A DNA stretch of 64,000 nt from contig WHVA01000266.1 of assembly GCA_015179125.1 (NCBI GenBank), positions 1 to 64,000 on the forward strand. The letters run 5' to 3'. Shown here one piece after another: positions 1 to 9,984 of the stretch; positions within the stretch are counted from its first letter, which is position 1; the number at the start of each line of letters is the position of its first letter. The translations under genes were made by a program, and so were the position numbers. This DNA comes from Gautieria morchelliformis. Taxonomy: Eukaryota > Basidiomycota > Agaricomycetes > Gomphales > Gomphaceae. The notes under the pieces are model-generated. The model was not told the origin of the DNA. It saw nothing but the letters and a program-made list of their open reading frames with translations, and made no database searches.

Positions 1-523
1 AATTATTATGGACACCGAGTCTCTCCATTCCGACAATCCGTTCCGACCCCATCCTCCGCAACCCACCTCGATGACCCCACAGTCCTGGATGGTCCCTTGA
101 TTCCGACGGATTTCTCCGGTACAAGTCCGGATTTACGTTCCGGATACCAACGATCTACGACTTCGCGTACTCCAGCAAAGCCACGATCATCCGCTCTCAG
201 GACACCAAGGCCAGAACAAAACCCTCGACATAATCTGACGTACCTACACTTGGCCTCTCCTCCGCATGATGGTCCAAGACTACTGCAAGTCATGCACCAC
301 CTGTATGCGAGCCAAACCTCAATGTCACAAACCCTACGGCCTCCTGAAGCAACTTCCCGATCCCGGAACAACCGTGGAATTCAATATCCATGGATTTCAT
401 TGAGAAACTTCCTAAGTCATCTGGCTATGATACCATTCTAGTAATCGTTGACCGCCTTACACAGCAGTCCATCTTTATTCGACCTACGACACCATCACTT
501 CCGCCCAACTCGCACAACTCTTC

Positions 524-1468
524 GTGCTCCACGTCTTTTCCAAGCACGGAATCCCTTCCCATGTCACTTCCGACTGTGGATCAGAATTCATGTCATCCTT
601 TTTCCGCACACTCGGCAAGGCTCTCGACATGAAACTCCATTTCACTTCCGGTTATCACCCCGAAGGAGACGGACAAACGGAACCTACTAATCAGACCCTT
701 GAGCAGTATCTCCGCATCTATTGCAACTACCAACATAGCAATTGGTCCGACCTCCTTCCGCTCGCGGAATTTGCCTACAACAACATGCCTTCCGCTACCA
801 CCGGAATTTCACACTTTTACGCCAACAAGGGCTACCACCCGAATCTCGCCATCCACCCTGAACGCGACCTTGCCTCTGCAAGAGCCCGAGATTTCGTTGT
901 GGAACTCGACGACCTTCACCAGCACCTCCGAGAGAACATTACCGCTGCCCAGAAGAGATACCAAACTTCCGCCGATCGGAAACGACTTCCGCAACCGGCA
1001 TTCGAGATAGGCGACAAAGTCTTTGTCAAAGCTGAAAACTTCCGCACTACTTGCCACTCGAAGAAGCTCTCTGAAAAATACCTTGGCCCTTACGAGATCA
1101 TCGCTAAGGCCGGCAGTCGTTCTTTCACTCTCAGACTTCCTGACAATATGCGCGCAGTACACCCGGTATTCCATGTCTCCATGCTTGAGCCCGCAGTTCC
1201 GAATACAATTCCGAATCGAGAACAACCTCCGCCTCCGCCAGTCGTCATCGACGGAGAACCGGAATACGAGATCTCGGAAATTCTCAACTCCAAGCTTGAC
1301 AGACGATACCGCTGCCAACTCCAGTACCTAGTCAAGTGGGCAGGCTATGAAAACACTGACGAAGAGACTTCGTGGATTTCCGCCACAGAACTAGACCATG
1401 CCTCTGACCTCGTCTCTGATTTCCACAAGTCTTATCCTGATAAGCCTGGCCCCATTTCCGCGCCCTAG
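524..1468 (+). pseudogene. Gypsy A integrase core, C-terminal part, and chromodomain
   Basis: This 314-residue open stretch carries the second half of a retroviral-type integrase core: the motif around SDCGSEFMS holds the second acidic residue, and YHPEGDGQTEPTNQTLEQYL is the stretch with the catalytic glutamate. An integrase C-terminal segment (IGDKVFVKAENF, LGPYEIIAKAG) follows, then a chromodomain near the end (YLVKWAGYENTDEETSW). Chromodomains at the integrase C-terminus mark the chromovirus branch of Ty3/Gypsy, which is known to target marked chromatin. The upstream integrase part is in other frames, so the gene is a fossil. Confidence 0.88.
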
Positions 1469-1599
1469 TCATTTCCGCCCTCATTTCCGACATCCATTGC
1501 TTTCTTACAGTTCTCAAGTCATTGTTAAATCCGATTAAATTCCCATTACGCTAATTTCCGACACTTCAAGAAAAATATTACAAGTCACCCAGACACCCT

Positions 1600-2841
1600 A
1601 CTCCTCCCTCATTGTCTCCGCCTCGACTTCTTCTTCTGCTTCCAGCTCTTTTTCCGCCTCCCCCACCTCGACCCTCACCAACTCCATTTCGACCCTTTCC
1701 CTCGTTTCCGCCCTCCCGCTTGGACCTGCTTCCGCTCCAACCCCTGCTCCCGCAGCCGCGCATCCATTCGGTCCCGGACCAGGTCGTTCCGCCACCGCAT
1801 TTCCCGCGTTAGCTGTTCCAGGACTGTAGACATGACAGTCATCTGGTTCTGAATCGACAGAACCTGATGCTGCTGAACTTCCGCCATGTCAATCATGATA
1901 TCCCGGATCTCGCGTTGTTGTTCCCGCATGGCCCTCAGCGACCCAGCAATGTCGAGGAGCGGATAGGACATGGTGAACCGGTTCAAAACCGCCTGTCCTG
2001 ACTTTCCGGTCACCGGAAACGCTTCCTCGGCCCTCCCTCTGCTCGGTCCCGGTTCCGCCTCGGATTCGACTCCTCAAGCTTCTGTTTCTTTCTCTCCAGG
2101 CTCGAAGCACACCCGTCCACAACGCAGCGCCTTTTCCTGTCACGGCACTGATCGCACGACGTTTCCCACGGATTACTCGACCACATGCAATCCGCCCCCT
2201 TAGACTCGCAGGGGTCGCAAGGAGCCTTTTCCTCCTCATCACCGTCCCGCGTTTTCCGCTTCTTAGTCATGGGATTTTCCGGTCCTAGCTCACGCAGCTC
2301 CAACATCCAATTCAGCTTGCTCTTTTGAGCCTTCTGGAATGTGTCCGCCCGATGTTTCCGTTCCGCCACAAGGTTCACCGGAGTCGCGGTTTCCTTTTGT
2401 TTCCCTTTCCCTTCGGGAGACGGTGTACTTTCCGCCAAACCTTCCGAGTCTGACCCTGACTCGTCCTGAACATTATTCTGGAAGAACTTTTAGTTGACTT
2501 CAAGAACCTTTCCGCCGAACATTTCCGACTCACCTGTTCTCTTTCTGCCTTCTCCATGGAAACCTTCTCCGCAGCAGCCTTCTCTGCAGCAGCCTTGTCC
2601 ACAGCAGCTTTCCATGCCGCGTTCCGTTTCCGTTTCTCTTCACGGACGCGCTCCTCCTCCTCGCGGCGCTCGCGATCCTTCCTCTCCCACTCCTTCTGCT
2701 CTTCCTCCCGACGTTCCTTCTCTTTCCGCGCAGCTTCCTCAGCCTCGCGTTTTTCCGCCAATTCCTTTGCGCGAGCATATCAGCAAAATGCTGTTTCATC
2801 TCGGCGCTGGACATTTTGGAAAAGTCTACTGGAGCACTCAT
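1600..2841 (-). pseudogene. Antisense cysteine-cluster and coiled-coil ORF region within Gypsy A
   Basis: Between the pol end and the 3' LTR the opposite strand is open in overlapping stretches. The 5'-most part (from 2841 down to about 2530) has a short start beginning MSAPVDFSKMSSAEMKQ and a highly charged E/K/R-rich helical repeat typical of a coiled coil. A middle part (2010-2438) has two cysteine triplets, CDPCESKGADC and CDQCRDRKRRC, spaced like a fungal Zn2Cys6 binuclear cluster. The last part (1675-2013) is again helical. It is broken into several frames. I infer an accessory antisense gene of the element; a domesticated or captured host gene is the alternative. Confidence 0.5.
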
Positions 2842-2963
2842 AATGGAATGGGAAGAAGACGCGTTTGTTCCTCAGCCTATTTTTTAGAACTCCGACGCGT
2901 TTGTTCACAGGTCACGTGATCCGACATGTGGTCTTGCAGGGCTCGACCTTAGAAGGGAGATAC

Positions 2964-3532
2964 TGTTACGACCGTTCATTTCCGACTTCCGACCCTCATT
3001 TCTGCCACACATTCTGCCCCTCCGACATTTGCGCAACACATTCCACCCCTCCGACATTTCCGACATTCCGCCCATTGTTCTTTGCCATTGTCCTACCTTA
3101 CCCTGAACCCCCCTTGTAGTCCCATTGTTCCCAATAGCTAGTTCCCATGCATTGTCTACTCGACTTCCGCTTCCTCCGGAATTTGGTTAGTACCATACCA
3201 TTACCTGTTGTCTCAGCTCTTTGTATAAAACCCCCTCATGTATGCTGTTATTCTGCAATCAGATAATCACCTTCGATACTTGATTTCCTTTGCTCCTTCT
3301 CCTGTTCTTAGCACAGCGAGTCTAGCAAGACCTCAGTCTCTCTCCGCCTTCCGTCTTCCGCCTTCCGCATCAGTTCCGACTCAAGTTCCGAACAAACCTT
3401 TGGTTCAGTACTTTCCGACTTCCGACTCAGTTTCCGAAATACTTAGGACGATAGTTCATTGGGGGCGCAACCTATAAGTTGAAGCCACTGTCCTTTCCAG
3501 TTCCGACTTAGTGGAAATCTCGATACGTAACA
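2964..3532 (+). repeat. 3' LTR of Gypsy A
   Basis: The LTR runs from TGTTACG to CGTAACA, a perfect 7-bp terminal inverted pair, and is preceded by a purine-rich AGAAGGGAGATAC tract. Length is 569 bp. A second LTR of the family, 658 bp and in reverse orientation, lies at 58106-58763. Confidence 0.9.
3224..3230 (+). promoter_or_regulatory. TATA-like box in the Gypsy A LTR
   Basis: TATAAAA lies in the LTR about 260 bp into it, at a plausible spacing for an LTR promoter. Only the motif is visible; activity is inferred. Confidence 0.45.
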
Positions 3533-3733
3533 TGTGTTAGTAGTTACAGCCTATCTGCTTGACTTACATACCAGCAGGTACACGAGGCCATTTGGTTTAG
3601 TATGATGGGTATGACAGGAAGCATGGCTCTTGTCCCTTTGTAGTTCTCTTCATGTATGAGCTTTATCTTGCAACCAGGGTGTCAACTTTGATACATGTTA
3701 TCATCACGACAGACTCCTGTTCTTAATACCATG
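3533..3733 (+). repeat. Diverged Gypsy A-like LTR fragment
   Basis: The stretch 3640-3733 aligns by eye with the LTR segment 3218-3315 (CTTTGTA, TCATGTATG, CTTTGATAC, CTCCTGTTCTTA landmarks in the same order). It is clearly older than the neighbouring LTR and ends at the MITE. Confidence 0.55.
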
Positions 3734-4127
3734 CACTGGAGGCATATAAAAATTTTCTGGTCTGAAAAACTGTTCAAAAACCTGTAAAGATTTTCCAAAT
3801 ATTTTTAGTGTTTTTTATGTGAAAAAACTATAATAAAATTTTGTGTTTTTATTAGAATTTATCAAGCAAGAAAACTGTAAAAAGATTGGAAGATTTTTGC
3901 AGGGGTTTTTTATGGGTTTCTTTGTGATTTCACAAGGAAACTTATAAAACACACATAAAAAACCCTGCAAAAAACTTTAAACTTTTTTACAGTTTTCTTG
4001 CTCAACAAATTCTAACAAAAACACAAAATTTTGTTAAAGTTTTTTTTACATTAAAAACACTAAAAAAATTTGCAATATCTTTACAGTTTTTTGCACAGTT
4101 TTGCAGACCACAAAATTTTTATATGCC
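3734..4127. mobile_element. Palindromic CACTA-like MITE, copy 1
   Basis: An AT-rich foldback of about 394 bp whose two arms are near-complete inverted copies. The left end is CACTGGAGGCATAT; the right end keeps ATATGCC but not the outermost bases. A full copy lies at 52967-53365. It has no coding capacity, so it would need a transposase in trans. Its right edge coincides with the end of the inverted Copia segment, that is, with an inversion breakpoint. Confidence 0.8.
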
Positions 4128-5111
4128 GCTTATGTGTATTCCATTTGCCATATCCTCCATCAAGAGTCTCTCCAGGCGCGCTCAACCAATATGGGCAAGT
4201 CGCTTGTGTAGTAGTGGGCGATCTATGGTGGATGGTGAAGTGGCGAGTGCACATACTGAGTTTAACATCGTATTCCCAGCTAAGAAGCCTATCCCGTTTG
4301 GTACGGTAGCACAGAAGCGTAGTTGTCCATTTTGTGAGAATGAGATGCGATCCTTCACGATGTTAACTGTGAATCCGTGTTGGGTAGTTAAATGGAGGAC
4401 TGCGAGCAAATTATTTTGCAACGCAGGTACGTGTAAGACTTGGGAGAAAATAACATTTTGTGCTAATTTTCCATCGATCTCAGGGATGAATAAGACTTTC
4501 CCCCTTCCCGCCGAATATACGATCTCATTGGTGGCTAGTCGAATGGGTATGCGGTAAGCTTCGTAATCTCACAGCCAATGACGGTGGGGTGTCATATGAC
4601 TGGTGGCCCCTGTATCTGTCTTCCATCACAGGTCAGCATCGCTGCCGGTGGAGGAAGGGGACAGGGTCTGTAGACTTGCGTTTCCTGCGAATTCCTGTGT
4701 GACTTCGCTCTGGGTTCACTCCCTCACTTGATTTGCACCGTTACTTCCTCCAATCTCTTCGCCCCGGCGTGGTTTGAGTTCTGGATGTGCTATCCAGCAT
4801 CGGTCCGCTGTATGACCTCATTTCTTGCAGACGGCGCAAGTTGCGACGTTTCCCCTTTTTTTGGCGATTGTTGATAGCGCTGCTGCTGATGATGCTGAGG
4901 AGGCTTGGCGCTTCAAGTCCTCGTTCCGGAAGGCTGTGGCAATGGCCGCACGGTCGAGGGTACTGAGCAAGAGGATGGACGATGTGAAGGCGCCGTATTT
5001 GACATGGTTGAGTCCGGCGATTGCAGCGTGTATCCCGATCTCATTGATGACGTTCTGGACAATAAGTGTGCTCAGTGCGAGTGAAATGAGATCATTGGTG
5101 GCCGTATTTAT

Positions 5112-5519
5112 TCAGGTAATATAGTCTGTGAGCGATTCCCCATCATCTTTTCGTATGCTTAGCAGCTTCTGCATAGCGTGGAAATGGCTGTTTGCTACCT
5201 GCGATCGGTGCGCGGCTCTCAACCTATTCCACATCTCGATGGGATCATCCATGATCCCCTCAATATGGACATATTGCGTTGGAATTAAGGATTTCAAGAT
5301 AATACCGGCGGCTTCCTCTCGCTTTAGTAGCCACTTTTCTGCCTGTATGGTATCCACCGGCCTTTTGAGTTCTTCGGTGATGATCCACCATGCGTTTACC
5401 GTCATGAGTTTCCCTTGCAGAGCAACCGCCCAAACATTATAGTTCGAGCTGGTAAGCTTAACGCTTCTCGCGTGCTTTTCGGTCTCTGAGTGTGACATGA
5501 CAATAATTTTCTTCTTCAT
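5112..5519 (-). pseudogene. Copia 1 gag fragment
   Basis: The 135-residue stretch begins with the Copia gag N-terminus (KLTSSNYNVWAVALQGKL) and continues with the UBN2-type gag fold (EMWNRLRAAHRSQ, SIRKDDGESLTDYI). This capsid-like protein packages element RNA in the family. It is a fossil within Copia 1. Confidence 0.8.
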
Positions 5520-5541
5520 TCAGAGCGTGGGGCCCATAACC

Positions 5542-5655
5542 TGTTGCGCGCAGGACTGAGTTCGAAGAGGAAGAACTGTATAGTTCTCTCTTCGAACTCA
5601 GACACTAGATTAGGGAGATCACGTGACCGACTGCATCATTGGCAGTACTGCAACA
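5542..5655 (-). repeat. 5' LTR of Copia 1 (inverted)
   Basis: On the minus strand it starts TGTTGCAGTACTGCC and ends GCGCGCAACA, as does the plus-strand LTR at 20461-20634. It has one unit of an internal 60-bp repeat where the other LTR has two. Over the shared 114 bp I see two differences, both CG/TG transitions, which suggests a young insertion with methylation-type decay. Confidence 0.85.
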
Positions 5656-5765
5656 GGACCTGTATCTCACGGCCTCAACACCGACGCAGGGTAGACACCC
5701 AGCATGTGTCCTGGGGTGAGTACTGCCCGTCACTCATATACAGCGCATATCACTGACAAACCCAA
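5656..5765 (-). repeat. Left half of the repeat R target site (inverted)
   Basis: Its reverse complement matches 7405-7511 at roughly three bases in four, ending exactly where the Copia 1 LTR begins. The other half of the same repeat starts right after the opposite LTR, at 20635. Confidence 0.75.
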
Positions 5766-6309
5766 GGGCCTCATATTTCTGGAAGAACAGTGAGCAAGAA
5801 GGGTGAGGGCTTCTCAGTGCAGGTGCATTATGCACTGATCCGTAGTGTCGATCCTTCTTACGGTCATGCTCTCATTCTTGTGAGTCACAAGTGGGACATG
5901 GCCCAGTTACTCAGGAGATGCATTTAGGAGACGCATTTTGAGACACTTCACTTGTGAATCCATCAAGAAATGACATTGGTCGATGAATATACAGATATTG
6001 CCTAGTTTTTCTGTAGCCAAATTTCCTGAGAAATGTTATGCAAGAGCCACGAGTAGTCCAGAACGTCTTCATGCAGACGTGAGATACACATTTCGTGCAT
6101 AAGAATAATCTCCTGGATCATAAGGTACTTACAAATGATCGAATCAAACAACCCTTGGAATAAAGCTACACGCAAATATGGTCCCCCTACTAAGCACTCG
6201 GTCTGCCCTGGTCGGTGGTGGATTTGGGGTTTGGTTGCCATCCGCTGGAAGATTGCCACAAGAATAAGAAGGATGACCTTGACTAGCGGTGATATGCTTC
6301 CAATCTATG
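5766..6309. other. No gene recognised
   Basis: Moderately AT-rich sequence belonging to the inverted flank of Copia 1. I see no open frame with a recognisable domain and no clear repeat apart from the start of the foldback arm. Confidence 0.5.
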
Positions 6310-7190
6310 GGTGACTTGGGGAGGGACGGCGGGGTACAGGGAGGCCAAGGGCAGGTGAGGCAGGTGAGTCTCAGCGGTGAATGTTGATAACATTGCTCAC
6401 CTGGGAGGCGGAGCGAGTGGCAACAACGTTCCTCGTGGAACTTGAGGGTGCACCAATGACCGCCCCTTGGTGTTGGGTGCGAGTGAGGTCTGATGGGACG
6501 TGGTGAACCACGGTGCCACACGTTGTGTGACAACACACAACAGCATGTGGTGCAGATAGAGGGTGGGTGGGAGTGGGCGCGAGTGCTTCAAGTGGTAATT
6601 GCTACTGTTGACGGCTGAAAGTCAGCAGCGGTTTGTGCCAGGTGGCACCGGCCCCGGTGAATCGTGTATTACTGGATTGAGCAGTAACGCTTCACCAGGC
6701 CAGGTGCCTCCCGGCATCAACGGCCACTAACCTTCGGTGGCCAATGGTGGCAACTGCCATTTGAACAGTAATATCCAGTAATATCCAGTAATACACGCTT
6801 CAGCGGGTCACATGCGGCCCGGCATCAACAGCCGCTGAGTTTCGGTGGCAAACGGTGGCAACTACCATTTGCAGTACTGGCGTCCACTCCCACCCACCCT
6901 CGATCAGCACCGTGCACTGTTGCACGCGGTCACACAATGCATCGCACCATCATTCAACACGTCCCATCGGATGTCGTTCGCACCCAACACCAAGTGGCGG
7001 CCACTGGGGGTTCATCCCATCACGTGATGGGCAAGTCCCCCCCCCCCTCTCAGATGAGCGCCGTTATCTAACCTTCAGCGCCAAGACTCACTTGCCACTG
7101 TCCCCCGCCGTCCACTTGCGTGTCCATCAGCCCCCCCCCCCCCCCTTTCGCACCGTCATTCAACCGCTCCCATCGGACGTCACTACATAG
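6310..7190. repeat. Long imperfect foldback
   Basis: The reverse complement of about 6310-6590 aligns with about 6880-7190, for example CACTCCCACCCACCCTC, CAACACCAAG and the CCCCGCCGTCC block occur in both arms. The arms are separated by about 290 bp holding diverged repeats around CGGCATCAACRGCC. Two poly-C tracts (about 7037-7048 and 7131-7145) interrupt the right arm. No coding region seen. It is probably a decayed foldback or non-autonomous DNA element. Confidence 0.6.
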
Positions 7191-7404
7191 ATGTAATCTA
7201 CAAAAGTCTTGACAGACTATGCTAGGACATATATGTATAGTGTACCAATGAATGTTCAATTTATTCAATCTATTTATTCAGTGTAAAGTCCAATCTATAC
7301 TGGGTGTGTTCGCACATCATCGGGTGTTTCCTGGGTGCGACTGCCTGATTTCCTGGCGTGGAACATTTCCCTCTGGGAGGCATGGTGAGTTGAAACAGGC
7401 ACGA

Positions 7405-7650
7405 GTACAGTTCTTCAGCGATATCCGTTGTTTATCAGCGGCAGGCAGTACTCACTGCTGGCCACATGGTGTGGGTCTGCCCTGCGTCGGTGTCTGAGCC
7501 CGTGAGGTACAAGTCGGCCCTGGTATGCATCAGTCAGCATGGTTCACCAGCGTCAACTGCTGCTGGATACTGGTGGCCAGCAGTGTGCACCGGTGATCGC
7601 CAGTGTTTACCACCGGACGGCACTAACACCTGTGAAGCGTGTATGACTCG
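7405..7650 (+). repeat. Repeat R, unoccupied copy
   Basis: This stretch spans, without interruption, the two half-repeats that flank Copia 1 (reverse complement of 5656-5765, and 20635-20740). Landmarks in order are GGCAGTACTCAC, CTGCGTCGGTGT, GTCGGCC, a CACCGG-rich segment and a GTGTATGACTC end. It therefore shows the site before Copia insertion. Confidence 0.75.
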
Positions 7651-8027
7651 TAATATCCCCATTACTCATGTCCTCACTGATTGGCCCTGGGCGCCAATGC
7701 AACCCGGGGCCATGGCCACTCCACTACCCTGATTTCCAATGCCGGCCACTGGGCTGCCCTGTCACACACCAGAAGACAGTGTGTGGCAATGGTGTCCAAT
7801 GCTCCACACCAATAATCATTGCAGTTTCAAAATCCAATGTGCTCCATCACACAGTAGTGTAGCCCACTGTGACACAATGCAGCACAGTGACCACAAAATA
7901 AATACTTACAATGTTATACATTGCACCACACTATCAATCATTGCAGTTTTACTAATTAAAAAAAAACACAATGAAAACATAATGTATTCCAGTGGTATCT
8001 GGTCAGTACCTATAGCTGGGAAAGCAG
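7651..8027. other. Unassigned repeats, no gene
   Basis: Contains several imperfect CCAATG/CATTGG and GTGTGGCAATG motifs and a short A tract near 7958. No coding region with a recognisable domain. Confidence 0.4.
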
Positions 8028-8709
8028 TGTCAAGATTGGTTTTTAGGCGTTAATATTGTGTATTAGTGAACACAGTGAATGCCTGAATAACTTGTGCGAA
8101 GAGATGTGCCATTTGGCGAATATGATGAACCAATAAATGTCCAGGAGATGAGAGGGCTGCCTGAACGGAGCTCACCCTATCTACAGTCATAGTGAAGTAG
8201 CCCATGGCACTTGACGATGTAATGTGTAAGGTGTCACTGAAAGGTTGTTTAATAGCAACAATCTTTTCGCCGGCGAAGGCACCCCTTCGGAGCCCTTCGC
8301 CGACAGCGCAAATAATACCACGAAGACTAAGGTAATGAAGGTAAAGTACGGAAACTCACCAGTGGTGCATAAGTCCTCCTATGGTTGAAGATAGTAATCT
8401 ATAGACGAGGGCTTAAGACGATGGTCACAGTGAGGTCAATTTTGCACAAGATAGACGTATGATAATTGAACTGGGGAATATACATGCGAATGTAGGCTAG
8501 TTATACCGAATGTTCATATGATGCTAGTGAATAGGAAAGAGGCCATTGTGAGTCAGGGTTTGATAGGGGTGTGCAGTCAGGATTTTTTCCAAAATAGGTG
8601 AACCATATATACAACAGGACGGAGGAGGAGTGCAAATGTGAAACAATGGGGAGGAAAGAGGGCGAAGGCACTTTATGTACAAAACCATGCCTCGAGACCT
8701 GCATGCATG
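8028..8709 (+). repeat. LTR family B, truncated copy
   Basis: Begins TGTCAAGATTGGTTTTTAGG and follows the full copy at 56539-57535 until about 8709, where it stops in the GCCTCGAGACCTGCAT region. The truncated end lies close to the right inversion breakpoint of Copia 1. Confidence 0.8.
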
Positions 8710-8756
8710 GAATGGGGTCGGAACTCGCAGTAGTGTGCACAAGCAAATACTGATAT

Positions 8757-9984
8757 TGTGCAGAAATTCCCCAGATCTGTGAACCCTGCATTGCTGCTAA
8801 ACAACATCGTCATCCCTTTCCAAAAAAGAGTACCAACCGCGCACCCAGGCCACTTGATCTGATCACCTCTGACGTACATGGTCCTCTCCCCGTCCGCACA
8901 ACATCTGGGTATCGATACTGGCTCACCTTCACGGATGACTGCACAAGGTACAGATGGGCCTACCTCCTTAGAACGAAGGACGAAGCATTTGACACCTATC
9001 GATTGTATGAGGCGATGGCAGAGAATCAGACAAATTCCCGAGTGCGACGGTTTCGGGACGATAAGGGGGCGAGTACATCGGTCATAAATGGATGCAGCAC
9101 TTCCAGCCTCGAGGCATAATCCACGAACATATAACGAAGGGAACACCACAGCAAAATGGCATTTCAGAAAGAACCAACCGGACACTTACCGAAAGGATAG
9201 TCGCTTTACTGCAGCAAGCTCGCTTACCAGCATCAATGTGGGGAGAGGCTCTAAAACTACTGATCAGAATTATTAATGCCACCCCAACCTCTGCTCTCCC
9301 TGACAAGAAACCCTACCAAGCATGGTATGGGTGCAAACCAGACCTAGGAATGCTACGCACTTTTGGTTGCACCGCATACGTCCACATCCAGAGCAAGGAG
9401 AGGGATGGGCTACAGCTAAAGTCCCATAAATGCATCTACCTTGGTTTCGAGGATGGATACAAAGGATGGCGCTGCTTAGATCCCATCACAAACGCACCAT
9501 AATATCCCGCGATGTTATCTTCGACGAATCCGATTTCCCAGGCCTCTCTATCACTGCAAGTACAAGTGAACCAAATGTTCCCCTACCTGCTCTCTTCCCC
9601 ATTCAGGCCGGTGCGGTACCGAACATGCAGCCCCCTCCAGACCCTGCCCCACCTGAAGCCGATCCCGACATTGATGTCCCACCCCCTCCCGAGCTGGTCC
9701 CAGACCCAGAACCCCTCCCACCTGATCCCCCCGCTCATCCTGACCCACCACAACAATCCAGTCGTGCCACGATCTGCCAGGATTATCGCCAACTCCACAA
9801 CCCATTCCTCCGACCCCACCCCACCCCAGATCACAACGATCCTGGCCCTGAGGGGGGTGCAGCAGCTAGCGCATCAACCATCCAGGCCCTAGAATTTGTC
9901 TACAATGGTTCAAACATCTTCAGCAAAAACAAAACCTCACCGGATATCGAATTAGTATTCAATGCAACCATCAAGGACGATTGA
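8757..9984 (+). pseudogene. Copia 1 integrase region
   Basis: The start shows ICEPCIAAKQHRHPFP, the CxxC end of the integrase HHCC finger, then the core with LTFTDDCTRYRWAYLL (first acidic residue), a DDKG motif and HEHITKGTPQQNGISERTNR (catalytic glutamate). A proline-rich linker (about 9590-9780) follows, as is usual between Copia integrase and reverse transcriptase. Broken in a few places. Confidence 0.85.

Larger units (their letters stand above)
1..3532 (+). mobile_element. Ty3/Gypsy LTR retrotransposon (family A), 3' part
   Basis: The window opens inside the pol region of a chromodomain-bearing Ty3/Gypsy element. In order there is an integrase zinc-binding segment (about 200-360), the integrase core, a C-terminal chromodomain (to 1468), a long non-pol stretch with antisense ORFs (1600-2841), a purine-rich tract just before 2964, and a 3' LTR ending at 3532. 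The 5' half lies outside the window. The coding part is broken a few times, so this is a fossil, but the LTR ends are clean. The whole element is very rich in TTCCG on this strand. Confidence 0.88.
4128..5655 (-). mobile_element. Copia element 1, inverted 5' segment
   Basis: Read on the minus strand this holds a 5' LTR (5542-5655), gag (5112-5519 and beyond), a CCHC zinc knuckle region (about 4797-4838) and a GAG-pre-integrase segment (about 4136-4421, ending LLHKRLAHIG). The remaining Copia domains of the same family lie on the plus strand from 8757. LTR sequence, target-site bases and domain complement all indicate one element split by an inversion. It is broken several times, but the two LTRs are very similar, so insertion was fairly recent. 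Confidence 0.8.

Noticed and set aside
809-1318. 169-residue minus-strand frame
   Set aside because: Shadow of the integrase/chromodomain frame on the plus strand, without a domain of its own.
8673-9185. 170-residue minus-strand frame
   Set aside because: Antisense to the Copia 1 integrase, whose motifs are clear on the plus strand.
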